60,841 nucleotides of DNA from RGIG6353 sp045531285 (GCA_045531285.1 JAZSDT010000083.1:1-60841); one strand, 5' to 3'; shown: positions 1 to 8,742, counted from the stretch's first letter. The notes: generated from the sequence alone by a model not told the origin. Numbers and translations: made by a program.

Positions 1-303
1 AGTAGCGGCTGTGTAAATACATTCATATGTCACCGCTTATGGCATATTTCAGCATCGGCATATATTGCACCTGAGTTTAGCAGGTTGATGCTACCGCCGG
101 GCTTTTTAAGTCCAAATCGAATAATTGCGGTAATATTACTAACCGGGCAATAAGCCTCATACTTTATGGAGACAGAGATTAAAAAAGCACCCGAAAGTGC
201 TGTAAATACGCTGTTTTCCATTAAGTTAAACAAGGAAATACACAGGTAACAGATACAAAAACTCAGTGCCATAGCTATGCCCTTGCGAAAGAAAGGAATT
301 AAA

Positions 304-1170
304 ATGAAAACTACAATATACAAAAATTTAGAAGTGCAGTACACAAAGTTGTTCCGCCATTTGAAGGTTGGTAGCTTCAAGACAAGAGAACGTTATGGCA
401 AAGCATTCAAACGCTTTATGGTATTTTTAGCACGAGAGTACCGTTTGCAAAAGCTTTGCAACATTTCAGAAAAGCATATACTTGCTTACGTTTCGTATAT
501 GCAAAGTAAAGGCTTGTCGGCTTCAACGATTAAGACCGAGCTTGCCGCCATTCGCTTCTTCCACGACAATATGCCGTACACAAGATGCGAACTGCCAACT
601 AATGAGGACTTAGACCTCAAAAAGCGAACCTTTGGCGGTGTGGACAGAACCTGGACTACTCCGGAATTTAACCATATGCTCATTGCCGCAATTGATAACA
701 AAGATTATCAGGCGATTCTGTGTCTTGCACGATATGCAGGTCTTCGCTTGGAGGAATGCTTCCGCATCGACACCAATGACGCAAAAAATGCCATTGATAC
801 AGGCAAGCTGCTTGTCAAGGGCAAGGGTGGACTTTGGAGATATGTACCTATCAATGAGTCTATAAGAATTACATTCCGTGATATGTTGAAAATCACTCCC
901 ATTGGAGAAAAGCTGTTTGTGCGACCTTACGATAAGACGCATCTTGCGATGAAGAGACTACAGTGCTTTATTGCATATCATCGAAAGAGATTTACCGAGA
1001 ACACCATAACCTTTCACGGGCTGCGACATACCTTTGCACACGAGCAGTATAACAAGTTCATTGAACAAGGTTATTCCGATTTTGTTGCTCGCAAAAAGGT
1101 GTCTGAGTTGCTTGGACATCATCGTGATGACGTAACACGAATCTATCTGTCGGGCGGTGATGATGTATGA
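304..1170 (+). CDS. Tyrosine recombinase/integrase
   Basis: A site-specific recombinase of about 288 residues that would cut and rejoin DNA through a covalent phosphotyrosine. The N-terminal half (about 1-110) looks like a SAM-like core-binding domain. The catalytic half shows the first Arg in ARYAGLRLEE, the box HGLRHTFAHE (His-x-x-Arg), a second His in LLGHHRDD and the nucleophile Tyr in TRIYLSGG. I chose the ATG at 304 because GAAAGGA lies just upstream; an ATG nine codons earlier has no SD. It overlaps the following excisionase-like gene by 4 bp (ATGA), so the two are translationally coupled. It is distinct from the Tn916-type integrase at 1582, so the element carries two recombinases. 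Confidence 0.85.
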   Translation: MKTTIYKNLEVQYTKLFRHLKVGSFKTRERYGKAFKRFMVFLAREYRLQKLCNISEKHILAYVSYMQSKGLSASTIKTELAAIRFFHDNMPYTRCELPTNEDLDLKKRTFGGVDRTWTTPEFNHMLIAAIDNKDYQAILCLARYAGLRLEECFRIDTNDAKNAIDTGKLLVKGKGGLWRYVPINESIRITFRDMLKITPIGEKLFVRPYDKTHLAMKRLQCFIAYHRKRFTENTITFHGLRHTFAHEQYNKFIEQGYSDFVARKKVSELLGHHRDDVTRIYLSGGDDV

Positions 1171-1451
1171 CCAAGAAGAAAAATACCATTGTAAACACCA
1201 GAGCCAACTCGAAGAAAGCCAACCACTTATTGAATAATAACAAAACGGAGAAAGCTGAATGCAAAGTCCCAATTCACCTTAAAATGACCTTGACCATTAA
1301 GGAAGCAGCGGAGTATAGCAATATCGGCATTAACAAAATCGATAGTATGCTTCGTGCCCCTAATTGTCCGTTTGTGCTCTTTGTCGGCACTAAAAAGCTT
1401 GTGAAACGCAAAGAATTTGAAGAATATATCAGCGATAAAATAATAATTTAA
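1167..1451 (+). CDS. Excisionase-like small HTH protein
   Basis: A 94-residue basic protein. Its first 30 residues are rich in Lys, Asn and Thr and look disordered. Residues about 35-94 resemble the winged-helix fold of Tn916 Xis and MerR-like excisionases, with the pattern LTIKEAAEYSNIGINKI followed by a wing and a helix ending at EEYI. Such proteins bend DNA at the element ends and direct the integrase towards excision. The start overlaps the stop of the upstream recombinase (ATGA). It precedes the Tn916-type integrase by 130 bp, the usual xis-int order. Family assignment is by pattern only. Confidence 0.7.
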   Translation: MTKKKNTIVNTRANSKKANHLLNNNKTEKAECKVPIHLKMTLTIKEAAEYSNIGINKIDSMLRAPNCPFVLFVGTKKLVKRKEFEEYISDKIII

Positions 1452-1503
1452 GCAACAAAGTTAAAAATTTACAAAAAAGCCTAAGATTTTTTTGTAAAGT
1501 CAC

Positions 1504-1532
1504 TTGAGGAAAAGGGCATCTTATGATATAAT
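1504..1532 (+). promoter_or_regulatory. Promoter of the Tn916-type integrase
   Basis: TTGAGG at 1504-1509 and TATAAT at 1527-1532 are separated by 17 bp. This suggests int has its own promoter in the 130-bp gap after the excisionase-like gene. Confidence 0.55.
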
Positions 1533-1581
1533 CTATATGTAGCAGTATGCTCTTTTTCTCTCTGTGAGAAAGGAGTTAACA

Positions 1582-2763
1582 ATGGGAAAGAATCTCAAAG
1601 GTAAAGACTGCGGTAAGGGTATCTACCAAAGGAAGGACGGATTATACAGCGCACGCTTTGTTGATAAGGCAGGCAAAAGGCACGAAAAATACTTCGGGAC
1701 AGTTCCCGAAGCGCGTAATTGGATAGAAGAAGCAAAATTCGCTGACATGCACGATGGTGTTTTCGTAGCTACGGAAACTACGGTTGATGAATGGTTTGAT
1801 TTTTGGATTGAAAATATCGTTGGAGATTTAGCTCCTAATACACTTCGCAACTACCGAGAACGATACACATTCAACATTCAGCCCGTTATGGGGAAAATGT
1901 TAATAGCAAATGTAAAACCGATGCATTGTAAAAAGGTGTTCATTCAGATGGATGCCGACTATGCCGGCTCGACCATACGCCAAACATTCATTACTATGGG
2001 AACAATGTTCAAAGCGGCAAAGATGAATGACCTCATTGCAAAGCACCCTATGGACGGCGTTCGCTTTACAAAACCCGTTCGTGCAACAGATGATATTAAG
2101 TTTCTCACCCGTGAAGAACAGCGTACTTTCCTTGAAACTGCGAGGCGTTCTCACAACTACAATCAATACGCCCTCATCCTCGAAACAGGGCTACGAACAG
2201 GTGAAATGATTGGTCTAACATGGGATGCTATTGATTTTGAGAAAAGGACGCTTACAGTGAATAAAACATTGGAGTACCGACACGCACAGCAGTTTTGGCG
2301 TGCAGGACCACCCAAGACACAGCAAAGCTATCGCACCATTCCTCTGACAGACAAGGCATATGGTATTCTCAAAGACATTTGGGATAATCGAAAAGGGAGA
2401 AAGGAATCACCTCTGCTCGATGAAACATTAGAGTATGTTGATAGAAGAACGGGCGTAACCTCGACACTCGTTTTGCGTGACCTTGTTTTTATCAACTATC
2501 GCACCGGTGAACCGGCCAAAAACAGTTCTTATGATACCCACCTTTACAAGCTCTGCGACGAAGCAGGGATTACACGCTTTTGTATGCACGCTTTACGCCA
2601 CACATACGCCACTCGTGCTATCGAAAGCGGGATGCAGCCAAAGGTACTGCAAAAGCTACTGGGACACGCCAGTATAAAAACAACAATGGATAGGTATGTT
2701 CACGTGACTACCGATTCATTAGACCAAGCTGTAAGGCAATTTGAGTTAAATGGGGTTTTCTGA
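1582..2763 (+). CDS. Tn916-family tyrosine integrase
   Basis: An integrase of 393 residues. The N-terminus (GKGIYQRKDGLYSARF) matches the small three-stranded arm-binding (AP2-like) domain of Tn916/lambda-type integrases. A SAM-like core-binding domain follows at about 60-165, then the catalytic domain with Arg in LETGLRTGEM, the box HALRHTYATR, His in LLGHASIKTT and the nucleophile Tyr in MDRYVHV. The length fits the family (about 380-410). The ATG at 1582 has AAAGGAG six bases upstream; the GTG at 1564 overlaps that SD and is rejected. Tandem 11-bp repeats lie 27 bp after the stop, where an arm-binding integrase would be expected to bind. Confidence 0.9.
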   Translation: MGKNLKGKDCGKGIYQRKDGLYSARFVDKAGKRHEKYFGTVPEARNWIEEAKFADMHDGVFVATETTVDEWFDFWIENIVGDLAPNTLRNYRERYTFNIQPVMGKMLIANVKPMHCKKVFIQMDADYAGSTIRQTFITMGTMFKAAKMNDLIAKHPMDGVRFTKPVRATDDIKFLTREEQRTFLETARRSHNYNQYALILETGLRTGEMIGLTWDAIDFEKRTLTVNKTLEYRHAQQFWRAGPPKTQQSYRTIPLTDKAYGILKDIWDNRKGRKESPLLDETLEYVDRRTGVTSTLVLRDLVFINYRTGEPAKNSSYDTHLYKLCDEAGITRFCMHALRHTYATRAIESGMQPKVLQKLLGHASIKTTMDRYVHVTTDSLDQAVRQFELNGVF

Positions 2764-2789
2764 TATATAAATCTATATAAATCAATGCG

Positions 2790-2811
2790 AAAATGGCGTA
2801 AAAATGGCGTA
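2790..2811 (+). repeat. Two tandem 11-bp repeats, candidate integrase arm sites
   Basis: The sequence aaaatggcgta occurs twice head to tail at 2790-2800 and 2801-2811, directly downstream of the integrase gene and about 55 bp before ychF. Tn916-type integrases bind direct repeats near the element ends through their N-terminal domain, so these are candidate arm sites. That role is inferred from position and arrangement. Confidence 0.6.
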
Positions 2812-2865
2812 GTAGCCAAAACGCAAATCGCGAAACCCTTGAAAATAAAGGAGATGTAAATAAAT

Positions 2866-3969
2866 ATGAAACTCGGTATAGTAGGACTTCCAAACGTTGG
2901 AAAGAGTACACTTTTTAATGCAATCACCGGTGCAGGAGCAGAAGCGGCAAACTACCCTTTCTGTACCATCGACCCTAACGTAGGTGTGGTTACGGTTCCT
3001 GACGAGAGACTTGACGTATTGGCAAAAATGTATTCTCCGGAAAAAATAACACACGCTATAATCGAATTCGTGGACATTGCAGGACTTGTAAAAGGTGCTG
3101 CAAACGGTGAAGGACTTGGAAACAAATTTCTGTCGCACATCCGTGAGGTTGATGCCATTGTTCACGTTGTTCGTTGCTTTGAGAACGCAGACGTTATACA
3201 CGTCAACTCAAAAATTGACCCTCTTGACGACATTCAAACCATTAACACCGAGCTGATTCTGTCCGATATTGAAATTCTCGACAGAAGAATAGACAGAGCT
3301 ATGAAGGCTTTGAAAGGTGACAAGAGTGTACAGACTGAAATAGACTTTTTGACAAAGCTTAAAGCGCACCTTGATGCAGGATTGAGTGCCAGAAGCCTTG
3401 AGAGGACGGATGACGAGGCAAAATTCCTCGAGGACATTCCCCTGCTTTCCGAAAAGCCCATTATATATGCAGCTAACATCGGTGAGGATGATATTCCCGA
3501 CATTGATGATCTTGAAAATAAAAATGAGCATTTCAAGGCTGTGGCAGACTTTGCAAGAAGCGAAAACTCAGGTGTGCTTCCCATTTGTGCCAACATCGAA
3601 GCAGAGATAGCAGAGCTTGACGATGACGAAAAAGCAATGTTCCTTGAGGACCTGGGACTTTCCTGCTCGGGACTTGACAGACTCATTAAGGAAAGTTATT
3701 CACTACTCGGTCTCATCAGCTTCCTTACCGCAGGTCAGCCCGAGGTAAGAGCCTGGACTATCAAAAACGGCACCAAAGCACCTCAAGCCGCAGGTAAGAT
3801 TCACAGCGACATAGAGCGTGGCTTTATCAGAGCGGAGATAATTTCCTTTGAGGACCTTGTAGCACAGGGCTCAATGAATGCCGCAAAGGAAAAAGGTCTT
3901 GTAAGAAGCGAAGGCAAAGACTATATTATGAAGGATGGAGACATAACCTTATTCAGGTTTAACGTGTAA
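2866..3969 (+). CDS. ychF: Redox-regulated ATPase YchF (OBG family)
   Basis: A cytoplasmic P-loop NTPase of 367 residues, nearly universal, that binds ribosomes and prefers ATP over GTP. Visible motifs are Walker A GLPNVGKST near residue 7, DIAGLVKGA (switch II) near residue 66, the non-canonical NxxE at ANIGEDD near residue 204 that gives ATP preference, and a C-terminal TGS domain ending IMKDGDITLFRFNV. The length is typical. The start has AAGGAG at 2850. The HAD phosphatase gene follows after 2 bp, so the pair is probably cotranscribed. The integrative element lies directly upstream and may have altered the native promoter. Confidence 0.96.
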   Translation: MKLGIVGLPNVGKSTLFNAITGAGAEAANYPFCTIDPNVGVVTVPDERLDVLAKMYSPEKITHAIIEFVDIAGLVKGAANGEGLGNKFLSHIREVDAIVHVVRCFENADVIHVNSKIDPLDDIQTINTELILSDIEILDRRIDRAMKALKGDKSVQTEIDFLTKLKAHLDAGLSARSLERTDDEAKFLEDIPLLSEKPIIYAANIGEDDIPDIDDLENKNEHFKAVADFARSENSGVLPICANIEAEIAELDDDEKAMFLEDLGLSCSGLDRLIKESYSLLGLISFLTAGQPEVRAWTIKNGTKAPQAAGKIHSDIERGFIRAEIISFEDLVAQGSMNAAKEKGLVRSEGKDYIMKDGDITLFRFNV

Positions 3970-3971
3970 TT

Positions 3972-4754
3972 ATGGATTTGTTAAGAGAAAAAAAGCTGTT
4001 CGTCATGGATATGGACGGCACTATATACCTTGGTGAAAAAGTAATAAAGGGTGCACCTGAATTTATTCAAAGAGTGCGTGATAACGGCGCCAAGGTAATG
4101 TACTTTACCAACAACGCATCAAAAAACCCTGACATTTATATTGATAAGCTGACCAGACTCGGATTTTCCGCAACAAGAGAAGAAATCGTTACGTCGGGCG
4201 ACGTAACCGTAGGCTTTCTCAACAAGCACAGAGCAGGAAAGAGTGTCTACCTTGTAGGTACTCCTGCACTTCACGACACCTTTGAAAAGGCTGGTATCAA
4301 GCCTGTAAAAGAAGGCGAAAAGGCAGATATCGTAGTAGTGAGTTTTGACACTACCGTAACCTATGCAAAGCTTGAAAACGCCTGTACGCTCATACGAAAC
4401 GGCGCTGAATTTCTTTCCACACATCCGGATATCAACTGTCCTACCGAGGATGGATTTATTCCGGACAGCGGTGCTATTTGCGCTCTTGTAACTCTGTCCA
4501 CAGGTGTTGAGCCCAGATATTTTGGAAAGCCAAATGCCGAAACAGCCGAGTACATAGAGGACCTTTCAGGCATTGCCAGAAAGGACACGGTCATTATCGG
4601 CGACAGACTCTATACAGACATTGCAACAGGCAAGCTTCACGGCATTACAGCTTGCTTCGTGCTCTCGGGTGAGGGTACTATGGAGGACGTTGAAAAGCTG
4701 GATAACTCCATGAAGCCCGACGTTATTTTCAACTCCGTTGACGACATAAGATAA
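3972..4754 (+). CDS. HAD-IIA family sugar phosphatase (NagD-like)
   Basis: A haloacid-dehalogenase phosphatase of 260 residues with a type IIA cap. Motif I is FVMDMDGTIYLG (nucleophile Asp and acid Asp) near residue 12, motif II is FTNNASKN near 46, motif III Lys is in FGKPNAETAEYI near 182 and motif IV is IIGDRLYTDIATG near 208. Relatives hydrolyse sugar phosphates or phosphoglycolate; the substrate cannot be read from the sequence. It starts 2 bp after ychF and is followed by a terminator. Confidence 0.9.
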   Translation: MDLLREKKLFVMDMDGTIYLGEKVIKGAPEFIQRVRDNGAKVMYFTNNASKNPDIYIDKLTRLGFSATREEIVTSGDVTVGFLNKHRAGKSVYLVGTPALHDTFEKAGIKPVKEGEKADIVVVSFDTTVTYAKLENACTLIRNGAEFLSTHPDINCPTEDGFIPDSGAICALVTLSTGVEPRYFGKPNAETAEYIEDLSGIARKDTVIIGDRLYTDIATGKLHGITACFVLSGEGTMEDVEKLDNSMKPDVIFNSVDDIR

Positions 4755-4768
4755 AAGACCAAGTATAT

Positions 4769-4797
4769 AAAAATCCCGATTTTTTTCGGGATTTTTC
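4769..4797 (+). terminator. Rho-independent terminator after the ychF pair
   Basis: AAAATCCCGA and TCGGGATTTT form a hairpin followed by a T-rich run. It ends immediately before the -35 box of the padR promoter. Confidence 0.85.
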
Positions 4798-4829
4798 TTG
4801 ACAAATAATACTATGTGTTGTATAGTATT
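4798..4829 (+). promoter_or_regulatory. padR promoter with overlapping PadR-type operator
   Basis: TTGACA (4798-4803), a 17-bp spacer and TATAGT (4821-4826) form a strong promoter. A perfect inverted repeat, AATACTAT (4807-4814) and ATAGTATT (4822-4829) with a 7-bp centre, covers the spacer and -10 box. PadR repressors bind such dyads, so autorepression is likely. Confidence 0.75.
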
Positions 4830-4848
4830 ATGTGAAGGGAGGTATTGT

Positions 4849-5184
4849 ATGGACATTCAAATGAAAAGAGGTCTGCTTGACGTTTGTGTTCTTGCGGCAA
4901 TAAAGAACGGAGAATCCTACGGGTATCAGATAATCAAGGACATAAAGCCATACGCCGAAATATCGGAATCGACGCTATATCCTATTTTGCGGCGTCTGGA
5001 GGGAGCGGAGCTGTTGAACGTACGCACAGCCGAGCACAACGGAAGGCTGAGAAAATACTACAGTATCACCGAAGCAGGATTAAAAAGACTGCACGAATTT
5101 GAAGCAGAGTGGAAAGAGATCATGTCCATTTATAAATTTGTAACAAGGGAGGACAGAACAGATGAACAAGAAGCAATTTCTTGA
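4849..5184 (+). CDS. PadR family transcriptional regulator
   Basis: A small winged-helix repressor of 111 residues. The typical PadR pattern is present: MKRGLLDVCVLAAI, then YGYQIIKDI, then ESTLYPILRRLEGAELL (recognition helix) and the wing RKYYSITEAGLKRL. The chosen ATG has GGGAGG eight bases upstream and lies 20 bp after the dyad over the promoter. It overlaps the next gene by 23 bp. PadR followed by a HAAS-domain membrane protein and a DUF4097 protein is a common Bacillota operon thought to respond to envelope stress or antimicrobial compounds. The ligand is unknown. Confidence 0.92.
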   Translation: MDIQMKRGLLDVCVLAAIKNGESYGYQIIKDIKPYAEISESTLYPILRRLEGAELLNVRTAEHNGRLRKYYSITEAGLKRLHEFEAEWKEIMSIYKFVTREDRTDEQEAIS

Positions 5185-5758
5185 CAGTCTCAGTGAAAAG
5201 CTTCGCGGATTTCCCGAAGAGGACGCAAAAAAATCACTTGAGTATTACAGCGAAATTATAGATGACAGAATAGAAAACGGAGAAAACGAAGAGGAAGCTG
5301 TTGCCGGTCTGGGTAACATTGACGATATTTTAGCACAGATACTTGCAGACACTCCCCTCCCGCGCATTGTAAAAGAGAAGGTAAAGCCGAAAAGGAATCT
5401 GATAGGATGGGAAATAGCACTTATCCTTTTGGGCGCTCCCTTGTGGATACCCTTGGCAATTGCTATTCTGGCAGTAATTCTATCACTTTACGTAATTCTG
5501 TGGTCTGTAGTAATTTCGGTATGTGCCACAGCTGCTGTACTGATTTTCTCTGCCGTTGCGCTGTTGGGTGCAGGAGCGGTTATGCTGTTTACAGGCCATG
5601 CAGTACAAGGAATTCTTATTTTAGGAACAGTATTTATATGCACAGGCTCGTTCATACTGGTATTTATCATTTGCAAAGCCTTGGTTCGCGGAGCTGTTGC
5701 ACTTTGCAAGGCAATAGTTTTTGGAATTAAGTCCATATTCGTCAGAAAGGGGAAATAA
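5162..5758 (+). CDS. HAAS (DUF1700) domain membrane protein
   Basis: A 198-residue protein with an N-terminal HAAS domain (about 1-65; pattern FLDSLSEKLRGFPEED followed by a helix with EEAVAGLGN). Three to four hydrophobic segments follow between residues 80 and 185. HAAS proteins are usually encoded beside PadR regulators and are proposed to transmit signals at the membrane. The start ATG lies inside the end of padR with GGGAGG upstream, so translation is coupled. DUF4097 follows after 3 bp. Confidence 0.85.
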   Translation: MNKKQFLDSLSEKLRGFPEEDAKKSLEYYSEIIDDRIENGENEEEAVAGLGNIDDILAQILADTPLPRIVKEKVKPKRNLIGWEIALILLGAPLWIPLAIAILAVILSLYVILWSVVISVCATAAVLIFSAVALLGAGAVMLFTGHAVQGILILGTVFICTGSFILVFIICKALVRGAVALCKAIVFGIKSIFVRKGK

Positions 5759-5761
5759 AGA

Positions 5762-6598
5762 ATGAAAAAAGCATTAATAATCGCAATACTGTTTATTGTA
5801 GTCGGTGTTGTAATTTGCATTGGTGCTCTTTACAGCATAGGCTTTGATTTCTCCAAGCTTCAAACAGTGGAAATGACAGAGAGAACACAGTATATCAGCG
5901 GTTCCTTTGAGGATATATCGATACAAACAGTTGAGTCTGACCTTATAATTCGCAAATCAAACGACGGAGAATGCCGACTTGTTAGTACTGCAAGAAAAGG
6001 AACTGTTTTCTCTGCCGAGATAACCAACGAAGCATTGATGATTGAAGAGAAAAACGCACCGGGAAGTAAGTGGTGGGACAACGTAGGGATACAGTACCGA
6101 GAGTCCAAGGTTATACTCTATCTGCCCGAGACGGCGTACGAAAGCATAGCTGTCAACACTGTAAGCGGTGACGTTGTACTACCGAGGGATTTTTACTTCG
6201 GGTTCATCGGGGTACAAAGTACCAGCGGTGACATAAAAGTCAATGCCGACACAGACGGTCAGGTAGGACTCAAATCGTCCAGCGGCGACGTATACTTAAG
6301 CAAAAGACAATGTGCTGACGTAACAGTTATGACCGTAAGCGGTGATATTGAGCTTTCAGGCGTAGAATCAAACGGTTCACTGGTGCTCAAAAGCACCTCG
6401 GGAGATATTGAATTTAAAGCCTGCGACGGAAAGAACGTAAAAATAAACACTGTGAGCGGTGACGTTGAGGGAAGCTTCATAAGCGGAAAAGATTTCTCTG
6501 TTGATACCACAAGCGGTAACGTGGAAATACCGCTAAACAGCTCGGGCGCCCCCTGTGTAATAAACACTGTAAGCGGTGACATTGAAATAGAAATATAA
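5762..6598 (+). CDS. DUF4097 beta-strand repeat envelope protein
   Basis: A 278-residue protein with one N-terminal membrane anchor (about 5-27), then an exported domain. From residue 120 it consists of repeats of about 20 residues whose core alternates TVSGDVE and STSGDIE, at least eight times, the hallmark of DUF4097 adhesin-like beta-solenoids. In PadR/HAAS operons this protein is taken to act at the cell surface. Its molecular function is unknown. The gene ends at a strong bidirectional terminator shared with the converging acetyltransferase gene. Confidence 0.88.
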   Translation: MKKALIIAILFIVVGVVICIGALYSIGFDFSKLQTVEMTERTQYISGSFEDISIQTVESDLIIRKSNDGECRLVSTARKGTVFSAEITNEALMIEEKNAPGSKWWDNVGIQYRESKVILYLPETAYESIAVNTVSGDVVLPRDFYFGFIGVQSTSGDIKVNADTDGQVGLKSSSGDVYLSKRQCADVTVMTVSGDIELSGVESNGSLVLKSTSGDIEFKACDGKNVKINTVSGDVEGSFISGKDFSVDTTSGNVEIPLNSSGAPCVINTVSGDIEIEI

Positions 6599-6599
6599 T

Positions 6600-6640
6600 A
6601 TAAAATCAGCGTAGATAAAAAACATCTACGCTGATTTTAT
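6600..6640. terminator. Bidirectional terminator
   Basis: A 17-bp perfect inverted repeat (6600-6616 and 6624-6640, loop 7) with T-rich ends on both strands lies between the converging DUF4097 and acetyltransferase genes. Confidence 0.9.
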
Positions 6641-6648
6641 ATATTTCA

Positions 6649-7470
6649 CTATTTTATATCCTCATACCACTGAAGCCAATCCTCTACGTGCCAGCCATTC
6701 TCCACTCTCCAGAGAACCTCCGAACTGCCCTGACGCAAAAGCTCTAAAGCTACGTCTACGTATTCCCTTGCAGGCAAGGTCTTAAAAACTGCGTTACCGC
6801 AAACAGACTCACCTGTAAGTCCTTTTTCCTTCAATTTTTCAAAGACTGTGGGGCTGTATACGTGAGGCCAAGCCTCTAGGTCGAAGTACCGCTCGAAGCA
6901 ATGTAGTCTGCCCTTCATCTCCTCGTAATCTTCTCTTCCCTCAATCCTTTTCAAGCACTCTTCAATAAAAAGATATTCAGCAAAATGACGGAAGGTAACG
7001 TATATAGGACCTACACCGAGAAGAAGGACCTTTGCCCCCTCATCATACATTTTCTGCCAGGGGGAATCGGGGGCAAACGGAGTATCGCCCATATTTCCCC
7101 ATCTTTTTGAGGTGTGTCCGTGGGTTTCGGTAAGCCATTTTGCTTTTCTGCCGCAGGCGGCTACAGAGTGTGTTGCCTGGTCGCTTCTGTATGAACCCTC
7201 CCGACATCTGAAATAATTGGTAAGATAGCCCACATCAGATTTTTTATCCATGTGCCATGTCTTATATGAATTGAGAAAATCCTCCTGACAGAGTGTGGGA
7301 AATACAAGTGTCCCCTCCTCGCCTATTGCATCCAGAAAGCCTGATATTACTGACTCAGCGCCTCCGTCTACCTTACCCATACTCTTAAAAGAAGAATGTA
7401 CCAGAAGAATATCGCCCTTCTTTATTCCCGCATCTATTGCAGCATTTTTTACAGTTTCTTTCGTTACCAT
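6649..7470 (-). CDS. AAC(3)-family N-acetyltransferase
   Basis: A 273-residue member of the antibiotic_NAT fold, which transfers acetyl from acetyl-CoA to an amine. Typical features are LLVHSSFKSMG near residue 23, EEGTLVFPTLCQEDF near 50, the ATHSVAACG segment with the expected catalytic His near 102, and VLLLGVG near 148. The family includes aminoglycoside 3-N-acetyltransferases but many members act on cell-wall or metabolic amines, so no resistance claim is made. SD GAAGGGAA precedes the start. It is the third gene of a minus-strand set after MATE and MFS exporters, with a 33-bp gap. Confidence 0.85.
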   Translation of the reverse strand: MVTKETVKNAAIDAGIKKGDILLVHSSFKSMGKVDGGAESVISGFLDAIGEEGTLVFPTLCQEDFLNSYKTWHMDKKSDVGYLTNYFRCREGSYRSDQATHSVAACGRKAKWLTETHGHTSKRWGNMGDTPFAPDSPWQKMYDEGAKVLLLGVGPIYVTFRHFAEYLFIEECLKRIEGREDYEEMKGRLHCFERYFDLEAWPHVYSPTVFEKLKEKGLTGESVCGNAVFKTLPAREYVDVALELLRQGSSEVLWRVENGWHVEDWLQWYEDIK

Positions 7471-7503
7471 AGCGTATTCCCTTCAAAACATCCACCAAAG
7501 ATA

Positions 7504-8742
7504 TTATTTGCAGGACTTTTTCTTTGAAAAATATATTCTTATGCTCAAAAGTATCAAAACAGTACATATTGCAAATATGTCCGAGGACAAAAGACCCGCA
7601 CGCATTGATACCTGCTCGGCTGTGATAGAAAATCTATCGGCAATCCTTTGAGCAACGGGCATAGCGGAAACCTTATCTGCTATAACGCCCACAAGCTGAG
7701 GCGCAAGTGCTGTGCCGAGGTCTCCGCCTGATGCCATAAGAGCATATATGGCAACGCTTGCACCGGGGTATTTATCTCCAACTATAATGAGTGTTCCGGG
7801 CCATAGCATTGAAACGCAAAGACCTGTAAGTCCGCACGCAACAAGCGACAAAACCGGATTGAGCGAAAGCGCGGCAACGGTATAGGTCACGACTGCACCG
7901 ACTGCAATAGTGAGCATAACGCTCATTATATTCTTTCCGTATTTTGCGTACAGGCTTCTGCCAAGTCCCAGAGTAGCGGCAAAAAATGCCGTACCGAATA
8001 TGTCCCCCACGACCTTCGGCAAGCTTACAGCCGATTCAAGATAGCTTGAAGCCCATTGAGTCATAACGCTTTCGGTTGCACCGCCAAAGAAGATACAAAG
8101 AAAGCAAAGGACGATTCCCGCCGAGAGAAGTCCTGTACCGGTTCCCTTTTCACCGCTTATGTTCATTTCGGGAAATTCAGCTTTGCAGAAAAGGAGCATT
8201 GCCAAAAGAGGAATGGCACACAGAATAATAGGAAGAACAAACCACATATTCTCGCCCACGATTCTTAAAAACAAAGTGCTGAATATTACTACTGCAACAG
8301 CACCCCAGGCGTAGCAGGAATGAAGCTTTGACATATCGCGTTCGGGGTTTTCTGAGGGGAGTGCGGCAATGATCGGGCTGAGCAGCACCTCACACAATCC
8401 GCCGGATGCTGAAAATATCACCGTCCCCAACGCCATCCACAAATATGCCGCCGACGGTACTGCAAGGGGCATCAGTGAATAAATGAGAAAGCCCGAAGCC
8501 GTCAAAAACGGAGTGAGCTTAACAGCCTTTTGTACGTTGAATATTGACGGAAAGAACGTAAAAAGGAGGTCCATACCCAACTGAGTAACGAAATTTATAA
8601 CTACCAGCGTACCAAGGAGAGTATAAGATATCCCGTACATTTCACGGAAGGTCTCGAAAAGCAGTGCAGGTACAATAATTATTATAGCCATTGACACGCC
8701 TGAAACGTAACAGGCATATTTGGTAAACGTATAGTTTTTCAC
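7504..8742 (-). CDS. Major facilitator superfamily transporter
   Basis: A membrane carrier of about 412 residues with roughly twelve hydrophobic segments. It begins VKNYTFTKYACYVSG and shows SASGGLCEVLLSPI near residue 135 and an MLWPGTLIIVGDKYPG loop near 315, both reminiscent of FucP-type or sugar-linked MFS carriers. The GTG start at 8742 overlaps the stop of the upstream MATE gene (GTGA) and has GGAGG seven bases upstream. A longer frame extending upstream is only the MATE gene read out of frame. The substrate is not identifiable. Confidence 0.85.
   Translation of the reverse strand: MKNYTFTKYACYVSGVSMAIIIIVPALLFETFREMYGISYTLLGTLVVINFVTQLGMDLLFTFFPSIFNVQKAVKLTPFLTASGFLIYSLMPLAVPSAAYLWMALGTVIFSASGGLCEVLLSPIIAALPSENPERDMSKLHSCYAWGAVAVVIFSTLFLRIVGENMWFVLPIILCAIPLLAMLLFCKAEFPEMNISGEKGTGTGLLSAGIVLCFLCIFFGGATESVMTQWASSYLESAVSLPKVVGDIFGTAFFAATLGLGRSLYAKYGKNIMSVMLTIAVGAVVTYTVAALSLNPVLSLVACGLTGLCVSMLWPGTLIIVGDKYPGASVAIYALMASGGDLGTALAPQLVGVIADKVSAMPVAQRIADRFSITAEQVSMRAGLLSSDIFAICTVLILLSIRIYFSKKKSCK

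Larger units (their letters stand above)
1..2840 (+). mobile_element. Right end of an integrative element (partial)
   Basis: The first 2.8 kb hold two tyrosine recombinases and an excisionase-like gene, all on the plus strand, ending just before the housekeeping gene ychF. A xis-int pair at one extremity is the usual arrangement of Tn916-type and related integrative conjugative elements, so the rest of the element probably lies to the left of the window. Tandem 11-bp repeats at 2790-2811 resemble integrase arm sites and place the chromosomal junction between about 2811 and 2850. The exact attachment core cannot be fixed without the other end. Positions 1-303 hold no convincing gene, only short open frames on both strands. 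Confidence 0.65.

Noticed and set aside
30..380. Minus-strand open frame of 116 codons at the left edge
   Set aside because: No SD at its start, it overlaps the integrase start region, and the protein has no recognisable motif.
6649..7470. Aminoglycoside resistance gene
   Set aside because: The fold is that of AAC(3), but the family is broad and the neighbours (general exporters) do not prove a drug substrate.
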